64,000 nucleotides of DNA from Larix kaempferi (GCA_027924585.1 BSBM01000779.1:16846001-16910000); one strand, 5' to 3'; counted from the stretch's first letter, positions 33,861 to 47,040 are shown. The notes: a model not told the origin generated them from the sequence alone. Translations and numbers: made by a program.

Positions 33861-36800
33861 CTAGAAGGTCTCCCAATGGTGCAGCGTGTTTTGGATGTCG
33901 ATAGTAAGTGTTGTAAGGACCGACAAGTCAGCTATATGTTCTTGAGTAGTCTTTCCCTGTAGATGAATTAGGTCGGGACCGAAGAGCTCTATTTTCTCAT
34001 TGGCAGCTGAAAGCAGTGTTTTAAGATGTGGACGGAGTTGTTCTACTTTGTCAAGGTTATGACGGGCCTGGCTCAACCACTGTGCTTCACTTTTTTACAA
34101 TTTCTTCAGTTTCCTTTTTTGCATTACCAGTTGTTCCTCAATAGTTCAGCCCATGGTTTCATCAGCTACTTGGTGTTGTTGATGAAGACTGTCAATTAAG
34201 TCGCGTGTCTCCCGGATTTCTCTAAAGACGTTGCCATAATGTTTGTTCCAATTGCGAAGAACGTTGTTTGTTGTCTCTGCTTGACCATTATATTGGATGG
34301 GCTGATCGTGTGTTGAGTTGAATGCTTCAAACTGTTCCTACATCAATGATGTTGTTACTGTGGCTTGTTCTTGTCGGTCCCTGGTGAGCTCTTCAGATAA
34401 TGTCGACACGAAAGATTGGAACAACTAAAATGATTTATCAAGTGTGCTAGTCGTGTCAGAGCTGACTGGAATTGGTATGACCTGTTGCGCTAAGTCTTGA
34501 CACTTTGTCACAAATATAGTCTGGTCTTCTTCCAGCTGGTGAATGCGGTCTTTTGTTGCCAGTCATCTATGTCGTTGTTCTTGGTTGATTGCATAAGCCA
34601 GTAAGTCGAGCTCTTCTTGTGGTGCCTTTTGTGGATGGTATGTCGAGATCGGCCCAAATTGGTCGAGATGTACAGATAAGCGTACCAATTGAGATATGTG
34701 GTATAGATGTTGTTGTTGTTGCTGAAGATCTTTCTCTTGGTGTCGTTTTTCCTTACGTTGCTTTTTCTTGGATTTTCCTTGAGATTTTGGGGCCGCTAAT
34801 TGATGTTCTGAGTCTTTTCATGTCTCGACTGTTGCTGATGGTTGTTCTGTATCTTCTTGTGCTTCACCAGTAGGTTGTTCTGCTTGTATTGAGCTGCTTG
34901 ATATGACTACTGTTTTTGTCGGGAGTACTTCTTCAGTTGTTTCTTGTTTTGCTTGCTCGACTAGCTCGACTATTGCTTCAGTTGTTTGTGTTGTTGGCTC
35001 GACTGCTACTTCCAAGGCTTTTTGAACTGGTGTTTCCTGTTCTTGAAGTTGCATTACTTTTGATGTTGTGGTGGTCCCGTCGGCAAGGGTGGGGAATGGT
35101 AGACTAGTACCTACTTCACCAGTCGGAAAAACATGTCTTTCATCGACTGGGAGAGGAGGGTTAGGAATGGAACTGCCAGATGGTTCCTGAATGACTACAA
35201 GGGACACGACTTCTGGTATCAGTGGTGCGACTACATCTAAAAATTCAAGGTCGGGGAAATGTTCTGGTGAGTCGACGACATGTTGGGGAGGTGAATGGGC
35301 TTCCACCAATGGATTGACTAGAAAAGGAATGAACAAAGAAGTATTTTGAGCAAAAATTGGATTGTTTGGGTCAGGATTTCACTGGAGATGAGTATGGTGC
35401 ATGCCAATTGCTTGTGGTGCTAAGGTATCTGATGGATTCAAAAGTTTGGTTGGGGTGACACCATGAGGGGCAGAATCTGTCGGTGAACTAGTGTCTGTGA
35501 ATACAGGTCTCTTGGTTATGAGATTCCGCCAATATGGGAAAATGACTGGGAGTTGAGATATGAATTGGGTAATGTCGCTATCATTTTGAAATGTTTGTCG
35601 AAGGGGGGAAGGAAGAGTTTGTACAATATTCGAAATTTGAGATGGATCTGAAAGTGCAAGTGGGGTACTTACGACAGGTGTAGAAAAAATAGTATCCTAC
35701 ATGACAATGGTTGGGGATGATGGAGGTGAGCTATCTGTTAGGTCAACAGCAACCTCGATCATAAGCTTGACTTTCTTTTTGGGTCGAGGCTGTTTAGCTT
35801 CCAAAAATTTCTTGAACTGCTCGTCGACTGGTATTTTGTTCTTAGTTGCATATTCCAAGATTCGTGTCGCACTATCGTATAATTTAGTTTCATCTTCCAC
35901 TGTTGGCTCCTCGATGATCATTTTTCTTTTGCCCTTCCCTTGTATTTGTACATCCCTTGCTTGTCGAGCTTGTGATAACTGGTCGACCATCTACTGGATG
36001 TTGTCGCTTGTCAAGGCGTACTCAATATTTTCGTACAGGGTCTCTTCATCCGATTGTTCAGCTTCATCCGGTGGATCTTGGTGTGGTGTGAGCGTAAGTG
36101 CTAAAGGTTGTGATTCGGCCATGGGCTCAGCTTGAAATGTAAAATTGTGCATATATAGGTGGATTTCATATGCTTCTTCTTTCTCTGGATCCATTAAAGG
36201 TTCGACTATGGGAATGCCTACCTCGTGTGCCTTAGTAGGAATTATCAATTTTGTGTTGGATTGCCTGCTAAGCTCATTGAATATTTCGTCGACCAAAGGG
36301 TAATAGTCGATATCTTGTGTGGCCCCGGCTGCTCCTTGGAAGTGCCAAAATAATGTATGGTCGAGTGCAAGTTGAATGTGCACTGACGGAGGCAGACTTC
36401 GTCGAACATTATGAGATACTCTCCATTTGGTCGACCGAATTTTTAAGTCTTGGAACCAGAGTTCTATCCAAATCTTTAATGTTGACGACCCAAGTCTGTT
36501 GCCTCCATTCGTAAAGAAACAGAAGTTCTGCATTAACACAGATCCTTCTTAAGTAAAGTCTTTATTTCCTGTTGGTCTTATGTGCGTCATTGCAATCCAG
36601 ATGATTAGAGATGAGTAGCGAATGGCTGCTCCATCCTCTTGGCACTTGAAACATATGTTCTTGATCATTTCGGCTAAGTAGTCATCCCAGTTGTATATTT
36701 TGTCGTTTGCTACCATGTTCATGACAGTCTCTAGAATTTCAATTTTTAAGTTGGACCCTCGACCGAAGCTTGACAAAGCGGTCGACACGATTTGGGCAGC

Positions 36801-37304
36801 TATTTTATAATTTTCGTATTTTATCTGAGTCACCAATAACCCTCGAGAATTCTTTCCAGTTGGGTGGTCTGTAAACTGCTTGATCAATTATGGTCTCTAT
36901 CGACTAGGTACATCTGCACTTTTGTTTGATAACCCCGTAATCTTGTGGATGATCTCACCATTTATTTCGACTGGAATGTCAGAATAGAATTTCCCATTAT
37001 GATATCTGCTTACTATGAATTAAGAAATAATTTCTTTGACTCCACCAAACTGTTCCAACAGAGGTGCGTTCATATATTGCAGAATGGTAGCAGTCCGTAA
37101 TTTTAGGGCTTCATCCCTCCAATGGCCATTTTATTCCTTTCCCCACACAAGAATATCTTTCCAAGTTCTTCGCCAGTGTGGCTCCTGTACTTTAGCATTT
37201 CGAACCAGCTGTAAGCGGGTTTCTAGTGGTGATTGGGCCATCTCCAACTCACGGACTTTAGCTGGGGCTGAACGGGTTGTAGTGTGACCTTTCTTGGGTG
37301 CCAT
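33861..37304 (-). pseudogene. ORF B: 1147-codon protein of unknown family, nonsense mutations only
   Basis: The ATG at 37304 (MAPKKGHTTTR) opens a frame that can be read to a stop at 33861 without any frameshift, although about 14 stops interrupt it (for example 37131, 37020, 36897, 36888, 36549, 35991, 35697, 34818). The N-terminal third is globular, with FYSDIPVEINGEIIHKITGL near 36990-36930 and NWDDYLAEMIKNIC near 36700. The middle is acidic, then Lys-rich (KQPRPKKKVKL), then Pro/Ser/Thr/Glu-rich. The C-terminus (about 34800-33861) is Gln/Glu/Lys-rich and helical. The ITGL segment is reminiscent of a recurrent plant transposon-associated domain, which I could not verify. It probably formed a unit with ORF A. 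Confidence 0.65.
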
Positions 37305-37610
37305 GGTTTCTGTAGAACTCTTAGGTTCGCAAAGGGATTCTGTTTGATTTGAATTCTGGTTCTCCAGGGCTTGGAAAAAGAGTATCCAAGAATCCTCTAA
37401 CTTGGGATTTATAGAGGAAGTGTTTAGTGCGTGTGAATGCGAAGTAGATGGCTGCATTAAAGAATGATTTGACAAGGTATTTAATTCGAAGTGAGATATT
37501 GTCTGCGCCTCATCGCATGGATGTCGGTTTTTCTCTATTGGTCGACGATCTTGACTGCTTTTTGCTCGTAGATATGCGCCCGGAGGTCGTGCTTCCTTTG
37601 TCTGAACTTG

Positions 37611-39423
37611 TCAACTGTGGCTAGTCTGGCGGGATTGAGGAATTTGACCATCTATTACTGGCCCACTTGGAATTGCAAGTCGATCTAGGTCCATGGTATG
37701 TGGACTAGTGGGTTCTGGGTCCATTGCATGCTGGACCTTATCTTGCGTCTCTTTTGTGCTCCGGTCTTGCTGAGTTGTGTTTTCTTCAGATTCTCTCTTC
37801 CAATGGGATTCTTCGGCTTTGTTGTGTAGCATTTATGCTTCTTCTGTTTTCTTTTTTTCCATTTCCTCTCTTTGATGCTTCTCTTTTTTTTTTTGGCTTC
37901 ATTTTGCTGTTGTTCTGCTGCTGCTTCCTGTTGCAGGCATAGTTTTTCTTGCAGTATTTTGGGCTCTTCTCTTTGCTTATGTATTTCTAGTTTCTTTTCT
38001 TTGGTTGTAGTTTGGGTAGAAGTAGATCCAATTCTAGGATTTAGTTTGTTGTGCAGTTCTGTCATATTGTGTACCCTTTTATATATTTCCTCTTCTTTGA
38101 GAAAGTGATTCGAGTACTCAAAAGTGATTTTACAAGAAGCACAATGTTTAACCACCTTGACTTTCTGGTCGTTTCTTACAAATAGTTTAGTTCCAAAGTG
38201 AAAAGGTTCCAAGTCTGCAATAAAGGCTTCCACTGCCTTAATCTTAGGAAATTTGTATCCACCAATGTTGAATGGTACAGGTGGGTAAGAGGCTTTTTTT
38301 TGTCATGGATATAGTCACCAATTCCATTGATGAACACTTGTCTTATCACTTCTTTATGCACAATGTAATCTGTAGCATATTTGGGCAATAGAGAAGGAGG
38401 TTGGGTGCCCCCATACATTCTAATGTATGTGCCTTCTGATGAGAAGTAATAGTCTCCATATTCACCTATTACATCCACGGCATTGTCTGACATACAATTT
38501 GCTTCTTTATTGAAGACCAGTGAATAAAGGGGCATGATTAATTCTTCGCATAGTAATTTGTAGTACCCTGCATATTGGTGAGCCCAAGTTAGCTGATATG
38601 CTACATGAATGGCAGTCTGATTCCGATTCCAAGTACATCCCAAATTAGGGAAAGGGTGGCTGACTAATATATAATCGATGAGGTAGCCAGAAATGAAGAA
38701 TTCTGATTTCCCTTGTGAAAGGACGGTTTGAGCTGCATAAATGGTTGACGCCATATTGTATGAAATAACAACTGCCCAGTTGAAGACTGTACCATGTGTG
38801 GCAACATGGTATATCAATGGAACCCAACTGAGTTTATAGTTGTTGGCGTTTGGTAGACCGAAGAGTCTGCTCAACAATAGTACTATGATTCGATAGGGGG
38901 TCCTTAAGTTTTGGGTGTCATATTTCCTACTAGATTTGGGTCTAAGTTGTTTGTCTGGTAGGAGAATTTTCCTTGCACATTTAGCATTATCTATATTGGC
39001 ACATCTTACTCAATCGTCAGTTAGGAATACTTTGGACGTAGGAAGCTTGTATGTGGCTGCAAGGTGGGATGGTTGGAAGGATGAGATCCCTCCTCCAGTG
39101 TTGTTTGAAATTATCCTTGTGGTAGTATCTACATGGGGCAAGATCCACGCAATCACTTCTGAGCAGTGAAAAAATTTTGGCCGTGTAGCTGCCTTGTGAA
39201 GGGCATACCTCTTGATGTTTTGATAAACCATGCCTTCCTCCAGGGTTGAATTAGGTATTTTTTCGTCTCTGATAGCTATGTATAGCTCGCCCCATTTGAA
39301 CTTAGGGGTGCTTCCTATGATGGGTTTGGTGTCTTCAAATAGTGTTTCCATTTGTATTTTTGGAGTTGTTTCTTCTTCAAGCTTGATCTGCTAGACCTTC
39401 CTTTTGTGGTTTTTTTTCGACAT
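37611..39423 (-). pseudogene. ORF A: about 600-codon protein of unknown family
   Basis: Starts with ATG at 39423 (MSKKNHKRK), with a stop ten codons on. The frame continues from 39351 to about 38295 with one more stop (39010). An indel in a run of eight T (coding A) at about 38291-38298 shifts the frame, and a second shift near 37830 leads to the end at 37611. The globular core has AATYKLPTSKVFLTDD, LSRLFGLPNANNYKLSWVP, VATHGTVFNWA and IGEYGDYYFSSEGTYIRMYG. The C-terminus is Lys/Glu/Gln-rich. The block 38457-38192 matches the plus-strand pseudogene at 4330-4590. No enzyme motif is seen. Confidence 0.65.
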
Positions 39424-40790
39424 ACCTGATTTGAAAACATACAGTGTGAATAGTGAGGAATCTTGATTGAAATGTTTACAAGGTACCTAGTATTCAAGGT
39501 AGAGGAATCGGTGTTATTTCTTCAAATGGGCAAACTTAAGCATACATAAGTTGTAAACTTTTGTTGCTGTTCTAATCACTCTTTGTTGGATTCCTAATTA
39601 CTCGTATTTCTTAAAATGGGTAGACATAAGCATACATATTTGGGGAACAAAAGATATAGTACATTTTGTGCTTAAACAATACTAATAAAAGCTTGAATCG
39701 ATATAAGTTATACAACTATGAATGGAAAGAATACAATAAAGAGCAATCCCCTGAATGGAGCTCTTCTTTATGTCAGATAGTGGAAACTAAAAGTTGGAAG
39801 GGTTGAATGTGCAACCTATGTGAATGAAAACACTATTTTTAATTTGAAAATGACCTTCTTGCAAATTTTAAGTTCCATGAAATCTTGATAAGCTTCTACT
39901 ATAATCAAATTTCTCGGTGAAGCTGCTTCTTGGATTGGATCAACAGAATTAATCTAAAGGGTATTATCTTTTGTGCTTTTATCTCTTTATGTTTGTTTAT
40001 GAGATTCCACTTACAACGTGATTGTATAGCAAAACTTGAGTGTAAAGTCAAGGCCAAGCACACTTTTTCGGCCTATATCTTGGTTTGAGAGTTGTAAAAA
40101 TAAAGTTTTTTCAAGGTTTTGGGTTAATGTGAAGATTCTGAATTATTTTGGACCGAGAAAATTCGTAATCAAAATGAAACCAAGGTGATTTTTTGAGATT
40201 TTATAGGAGTTAAAGGATTAAGAATAACAAAAATTTACGTTTGTAACTTTAATGTCCTTTATCAGTAAGTGATACATCCAAAATATAGACATTAAGTCAA
40301 AGCTATGGCACGGGGCATCTAAAAAGTAACACCCCTTTCCACATATGATATACAACCAAGCGATAAAACTCTTTGGGTTTTTAGACTGAGGGTTAATGAG
40401 GATCAAATCTAGATAATGAGGAAAAAACTCTTATCAATTAACTTTATCAATGCTTACTGAGATTGTGTTTTCTCTTAATATTTATAATAGTGAATCTAGG
40501 CGATGTGGATTTATAATAGATCCCGCTCGAAATTTGAGTAAATTTAGTATTAATAATAGATTTTTATTATTATATTATTTACATTAATATAACAAAAATA
40601 TAACAATAGATTGACATATTCTAACTATGTACAATGACCTAAAAACTTCGAGGCTAAAATTATTCATATGATACTTTATTATACTAATGTATCCTTAGGT
40701 ATAAATTAATATGATTATACCTAACTATTATATTACGGGGCATTATAAAAAAAATAATAAAATATACAAAACTTTAATTAAACAATGTTA
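39424..40790. other. AT-rich interval, no gene or repeat partner found
   Basis: Expected location of the 5' LTR or leader of the two-ORF element, but no match to TGTTGGAGGAGCC or a primer site was seen. Confidence 0.45.
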
Positions 40791-42080
40791 AGACAACAAA
40801 ACCGAGTTTACCTACCTATCTTTCCACTGACTCGACTGGACTGGACTGACAATGGTCGGCAAGAAACCAACTTGATTTACAAAGACTTTTACATAATGCG
40901 ACCATCGAACACATTAATGACCAATAGGGTATCGACCATATCGATCACATCAACTACTTTTTACTGAGCTCATCTTGAAGACCAACCAAAATAAGGATAT
41001 TGACCAAGCAAATATATCGACTACATTAAAGGAGTCAATATTCGACTATTTTTCAAAGATCCGACTCTTTTACAAAAAATCACCACTTTAAAAACTCGAC
41101 CAAACCAACTTAAATGCTAAGCATCGACCATAATTTTACATGACCACAATTAGGCCTATGTCATGTCGACCAAAATGAACTTTGACCAAAATGAACTTTG
41201 ACCAAAAGTTTTGATATCTACCAAACACTCATAATTCCGTCGATGCACGACGAAATATTACCTCGACCACTTTCAAAAGAACTTATTACAAATATTGATG
41301 GAGCCGACCAAAATGAAGTGTCCATCAATTTGACCACATATTTAAGAGCCGAGTGGTTGATTTCCTGGAAAGGCTTCCTGACATAATAATGCCAAATACA
41401 AAGAAAATGATGAATGATTTATCCTTTGTCTGCAAAATTGACATCAATATCCAAGATGGTGAGTAGTCCTTGGGTAATCCATCAACGTTTGGCATTCGAG
41501 CAGATAGTTGATGCGATAATTAAAGAATAGTCGACAATAAATTTTTTCCACCATTGAATTCCGTGGAGCATCCATTGACCAGTGACCAATGATTGAGCGT
41601 TGACCAGGATGATATTCTTGTTTATGTCAACTATGGAATTTGACTAGCATTAGAATCGACTAAGAGTGCTTTGTTTGAGATAAAAAGATCGACCAACAAA
41701 AGAATTCGATGATTAAATGCATAGAACTTTATTGAAACTGTCGACCGCCGATAAGTAAGACAATTAGTCGGCTGTCGACTTGGATACAGTAATCATGTGT
41801 ATTTAAGAGTTTTCTGAAGATAGACAATAACGACCGACAGTCTTGGTCAAACAGGGATCTGACCACCATGCAACCTGATGACGTCGAGATCTACGAGTTG
41901 ACCGTTTGAAGCTTCTTGGCCAATCCCATAATAGGTGAAAGTATGCATATGTTAATCATTATTTTTTCGGTTGGACTATCGACCATTTCGATCAAATTAC
42001 TTCATCAACAAGAAAATTCATCATCGACCCTGGCCAGACTATGGAGACATTTTCTGGGCAGACCCTTGACAGTCTTTATG
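40791..42080 (-). repeat. GGTCG-rich repeat (copy in minus orientation)
   Basis: CGACC/GGTCG words recur every few tens of bases. A 49-bp block (41303-41351) is, in reverse complement, 47/49 identical to 59801-59849. TTTGACCAAAATGAAC is repeated in tandem at about 41164-41210. Confidence 0.75.
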
Positions 42081-42618
42081 GGCATATGGTGCATATTAGG
42101 TAAAGGGACATAAAATATTTTTCAAGCCATTTCAACAAAGCATTACAACATAACTTTTGAACGCAATAAAACTAAATATTATATATTCAAACAATGCATG
42201 GTAGCATAGTGAAGTATATATATTGGGACATTTTATATTTATTGGAAAAAAGACTAACATGGGATGAAATGTTGTGATGTGCTTGCTTTGAAAAAAGTTA
42301 TGACAACACATGGAAGTAAATAAGATAGAGTAGTACAAGAAAAGTGTTGATACGAAGATTACATTTCTTGTCTTCTTTATAGAGTAGTATTTTCTTGTCT
42401 TCTATAGGCAAATATTCAATGATGGTAGTAATAGGAATACAAAATCTAGAAAAAATAGACAATTCATTTTGAAAAAAGGAGAAGGTAGTAAAGTAATAGC
42501 TATGCAAAGTAGAGCTTCAAAGGAGCAGGAATGTAACTTTATGCAGCATGTGGCTGCAAAGACTTTGAAGCAAGCAAGTTCTCTTCTTGTATTATGCATT
42601 GCACATAAGGACTATCTT

Positions 42619-43437
42619 TCATTCGAGAATACCTACAAAAGGAAAAGGTGGAGATATGTGAAGGCCTAACAAATATTTAACTCTTGATATTGCAGTGAAT
42701 GTAAGGCCTTGTTGGTCAATGTTGCCAATATCTATTGTTGCATTTTGCAAGGTCATCCCTTGTGCTTTATGGATTGTTAAACCCCATGCCATTCGAAGTG
42801 GTACTTGCCTCCATGAACCCCTTGTTATAGGAGGGATGGGGACATAATTTGGATTGGAAGAATCCCATGGGAGGCCTTTGTAGTGGAGAAAGTCAATTAC
42901 AACATAAGATGGTAATGTAGGGGGTTGATCATTGGAGTTGTAGACAATTGCAATAACTTTCCCAAGTGAGCCGTTTACAAGCCCTGCTGAGACACACAAG
43001 TTGGTTGTCAACATGACTTGTTGACCAATTGCTAGTAGAACCTTGAATGGAAGTTGTTCATCATCTATTGAGGTTTGCACATGTTGTTTCTTTTTCTCTG
43101 CAAAGCAATGTTCAATTGGCATGTTAAGGAGTTTTAGCATTTGTTTGTTGTGCAATGCAACAAAGCTATTAGTTGCGTACAAATGAGTGCACTGGTCAAA
43201 TGTATGATTCTCTTCATGTGAAAGGGACGAGGTTGTCCTTAACATGAGGAGGGTCCAATCTTCAAGAGTCGGTATTGAATTTCGAAGATTGAGCAGGATT
43301 TGACGAAAGGAAACTTGAGAAGGGGTGTTGCCTTGTTGTCGAAAGATGGTTGAAAGAGTGACAAAAGTGTCAAAAGTACGCCAGAGAGCATTCCCTCGTG
43401 ACGCACCAACATACATGGGTATGTCCTTTACAGGGGT
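42619..43437 (-). pseudogene. Helitron helicase, C-terminal part (PIF1 motifs IV-VI)
   Basis: Continues the helicase after the copia insertion: VKDIPMYVGASRG at the junction, then QLPFKVLLAIGQQVMLTTNL, VNGSLGKVIAIVYN, and the C-terminal motifs MAWGLTIHKAQGMTLQNATI and FTAISRVKYLLGL. This 265-codon stretch is uninterrupted. The frame joins that of 50617-51683 when the insertion and one target copy are removed. Confidence 0.88.
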
Positions 43438-44030
43438 TGTTGATGTACATGTAATTGCGGAATGTATTTCATATATATTTATTGTACCCTTATTAGAGAT
43501 GTGTTATTCCTCTATAAGGAAGTGTCGTCATGTGGATTGACAAGTGTCGCAAGTGTGTGTACTTGCCGATGGGTTATTAGACCACCATGTGTGGGGTCGG
43601 CCCTGAAATATATATATTATAATGTGGATGTACCTAGCTAGACAAGTCGGCCCCATAAGGTCACTGGGCAAATAGGTTAGTATAAATAGAGATCAGGTGA
43701 TCTCTATTTAGATCATTCGAAAAGTCATATCTCTCTCACTCAGAAAGTGGCACACTACTGAGGAGGAGGATCATCTGCTACTAGGAGACTATCTCAGTGT
43801 ATTTTGGTTGTACTTTGGTTGAGCCATTGCTCTCTCTATCTCTGAGGAAGTTGTGGGGTTTTTCACCTTAGGGTTTTCCCCACAGAAACTCTGTGTCTCT
43901 TGTCTCTCATGCTTTTGATTCTTGTGATGCTTGTCATGCTTATTGTGATTGTCATGCATTGATATACTGTATATGTTATTCTCTCAGTAAAGATCCTAGA
44001 GTATTGTGAATTAATGCTCAAAATTTAACA
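43438..44030 (+). repeat. 5' LTR (593 bp)
   Basis: Contains TATAAATAG at 43681-43689, the likely promoter, and CTCTCTCTATCTCTGAGG farther on. Ends CTCAAAATTTAACA. Confidence 0.95.
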
Positions 44031-44042
44031 TGGTATCAGAGC
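44031..44042 (+). other. primer binding site, initiator Met tRNA
   Basis: TGGTATCAGAGC directly after the 5' LTR, the exact common plant copia primer site. Confidence 0.95.
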
Positions 44043-44602
44043 TAACCTGAGAAGAAGACATTTTGCAGTGACGAAAACTTGAGTTTCTTGTTTATTGGGT
44101 TTCTCTCCACAGATTTTGGAAAAGCAGTATAATAGATTGACTCTACTCATCAAGGCGCATCTATCTGTCCAATCAGAATTCAATTTCGAGCATTTTCAGA
44201 TTTGGCCCTAAAAATTAGGGTTTCCACAAAAATAGGAATTGCTGAAATCTGAAGACACAACTGGAAGCTCCTTGCAAAAATCAAAGTTTAGAGCTTTGGA
44301 TCGAGATTTTTGGCTAGGTAGATCTCCGGGAAACTCAAACCCTAATTCAGGGCTCTCCTAGTGAACCCTGGAGGACAAAAAGACAAATCTGAAGGGTAAA
44401 GCTTTGCTGATCTCAAATTTTGAATGCACCAGGCTGATCAACTCATCAAACGCATCTTTCTATCCTTTTAGAAAATTGAAATTCACATTTTGAATTTTTA
44501 GGGTTTTTTCGACAAACCCTAATCTGAGACCAGATCCAGTTTTCAGCATTTCAAGTGGTAAGACCTAAATCTTTTCTATTTCCATTTGAAGTACTCTTTA
44601 AG

Positions 44603-45913
44603 ATGTCTCACCACACCAAGCTTGAGTATAAGCTTGAAGGGGCTGATAACTTCCGAGCTTGGAAGTATAGGATTGGGTTAATCCTGGAAGAGAATGAGTT
44701 GGAATCATATATAAAAGAAGACATCCCTATCCCAGAGGATGAAGAGGCCAAGGTATTGCATAAGAAGAACTTGGTCAAAGCAAAGAGAATCATTGCTGAT
44801 TCTATCAAAGATCATCTCATACCCCATGTGTCTTCTCTAAAGACACCCAAGGAGATGTTTGACTCTTTGACCAAGCTATTTGAAGGGAAGAACATAAATC
44901 AGAAGATGACTCTGCGGAATCAATTGAAAGGGGTCAAGATGTTGAATGGAGAAACCATTCAATCTTAATTCTCCAAGGTCTCTCAGATCAAGGAGCAACT
45001 TGAAGCTGTGGATGAAGTAGTGGACAATGGTGAAGTTGTTATGACCACTCTGAATGGCCAGCCTAGGTCATGGGACTCCTTTATTCAAGGAAGCTGTGCA
45101 AGAAAGAAATTGATCTCTTTCAGTAAACTATGGGAGGAATGCTCTCAAGAAGAAGCTAGACTTGTAGCTCGTGAGGAAAATATGGGAGGTGAAGATCAAG
45201 CTCTCGCAACTCACACCAAAAGAAGCAATCCCAAGAAGGAACACTCTCGCTACAAAAGATCCTATCAAAAGAATAAGAAGGATCTAAGATGCTTCACCTG
45301 CAATGAGAAGGGTCACTTTGCTTCAGATTGTCCCAAGAACAAAAGGGATAATAAGAACAACTTCAGCAAGAAGAAGAATGGCAGCAAAAGAAATTTCCAT
45401 GCTCATGCTGCCGAAGATGATGAACCTTCAAAGAAGAAGGCTAGGGCAGAAAGTGATGATGACTCATCAAGTGAAGAAGAGTATGTTCTAATCTCTGCTC
45501 TCACAGGTACTATCTCCCATGGTTGTAATGATTGGTTGATTGATAGTGGGGCTTCCAAAAACATGACTGGGTTTAAGGAATCTTTTGTGAATCTATCTGA
45601 ACATGAATCACCCCATAAGGTGAAACTTGGGGATGATTATCAATACCCAATCAAAGGAAGTGGTGAAGCCTCCTACAACCTAGATTCTGGAAAATATTTG
45701 AAGATGAAAGAATTCCTTTATGTACTTGGGCTCAAGAAGAACTTACTCTCCATCTCTGCATTGGATGCAAAAGGTATGAGGGTTGCATTTGTGGATGGCC
45801 AAGTCCTAATGTGGCCAAAGGGAAAGACCATATATGATGCAGTAGTTATTGGAGAGCAAGAGGGAGGTTTGTACAAATTGAAGGGACAACCTAAACATGC
45901 CATGGTGACATAA
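44603..45913 (+). pseudogene. copia gag and protease (one premature stop)
   Basis: The ATG at 44603 (MSHHTKLEYKLEGADNFRAW) opens a gag with EMFDSLTKLFEGKNINQK. A single TAA at 44966 interrupts an otherwise continuous frame. The zinc knuckle CFTCNEKGHFASDC at 45290-45331 is intact (C-x2-C-x4-H-x4-C). The protease motif DWLIDSGASKNMTG lies near 45530-45570. The frame ends at 45911, before any integrase. An upstream in-frame start at 44555 is possible but lies in the leader. Confidence 0.88.
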
Positions 45914-47040
45914 AGACAAAGATTCATCCATAGTCATGGATCACATAGAGGTATGTATAATTTCTTTTTGAAAAAGTTAACTAATGAGTTACGTAGGTCA
46001 TTGAAGAGAACAAGAACACATTGCTAGACATAACTAGCAAATATGGTGACCAGGTATGTGTTTCTTATATCATAGGATCTATCATATAAGTATGCATGGC
46101 ATGATGGATGATGATTGTTCATAAAGTCATAAGTTTGAATAATCATGGGTATATGCATATTATGTGTCTTACCTTAATTAATGATATGACTAACCAGAAG
46201 AGTCATAGGTTTGAGTAACTACAGGTTTAGACATGTTATGTTTCTTATGATATGACTAACCTAAGAGTCCTATATAAACCTTGAATGATAATGCTTATTA
46301 TTTCTGTTTGAAATGATCATGACTATACATGCTTGAGATTATTGTGTTTTAACAGTATACTAATGAATGTATGATTTTGTATGAGATCACAAGGAAACAC
46401 AATCATGATACTAATAAGCATGCATAGGGACCAAGGATGAATATGAGTTCAAGAACAAGTAATCCAGGAAGCAAAGAGGGAGCACACTCCAATGGTTTCT
46501 GCAAGGGTGTAGATATTCAGAGGGAGTTGTCCATCTCTCTACATTCCACAATAGAAAGGTGTAGAAGGACTCCAGTAGCTCCTACAAGGAAGCAAAGACT
46601 CAAAGGGAGTCCACCCAACAAACAAACAAAGATAAGTATTTTAATTATCATTTATTGCATATTTGTTTGCATAAATAAAATTGTTCAATGATGTATATGC
46701 TCATGTTCCTAGACTTAGGATATGTATTGTGCATATTAGAATGATTGCATTAATGAACAGTATACTACTAATATGCATGTGTTGAGTAAGTGGCCTATGG
46801 CACTATACAACATTCCATTGCTACTTATCTAGAATGAAACCTCTTTGCTGACATGTTGGGAGTAGTGCAAACTCTTAACAATGTTCTGGTAGAGACTGGA
46901 AGGCATCTAGAAAGTTATGGAACATGGATAAATGTTGTATTGAAGCATTGGCTAAGATAATTGCATGACTGTATGACATATTTCTTTATGTGTAAGAATT
47001 TGCCTGAAAATTATGAGATGTTTCTAATCATGCAATTTAA
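45914..47040. other. non-coding block in place of integrase
   Basis: About 1.1 kb without integrase motifs on either strand, AT-rich, with internal similar phrases (GATATGACTAACC near 46190 and 46250). It replaces the integrase domain and the start of RT. It may be a captured or filler sequence. Confidence 0.6.

Larger units (their letters stand above)
33300..39423 (-). mobile_element. large LTR-type element with two long ORFs and no pol (LARD-like)
   Basis: On the minus strand, ORF A (39423-37611) and ORF B (37304-33861) are followed by a purine tract (GAGTTGGGGGAGA, 33679-33667) and a sequence starting TGTTGGAGGAGCC (33666 downward). That sequence has TATA and poly(A)-like signals, which looks like the start of a 3' LTR. 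No protease, integrase or RT is present. A 5' LTR to the right of 39423 was not found, so the class (LARD or other) is inferred. Confidence 0.55.

Noticed and set aside
42080-42330. Helitron 3' end left of the helicase
   Set aside because: I looked for a hairpin followed by CTRR on the minus strand and found no convincing one.
46437-46691. 84-codon frame inside the copia element
   Set aside because: No retroelement or host motif; composition fits non-coding filler where integrase was lost.
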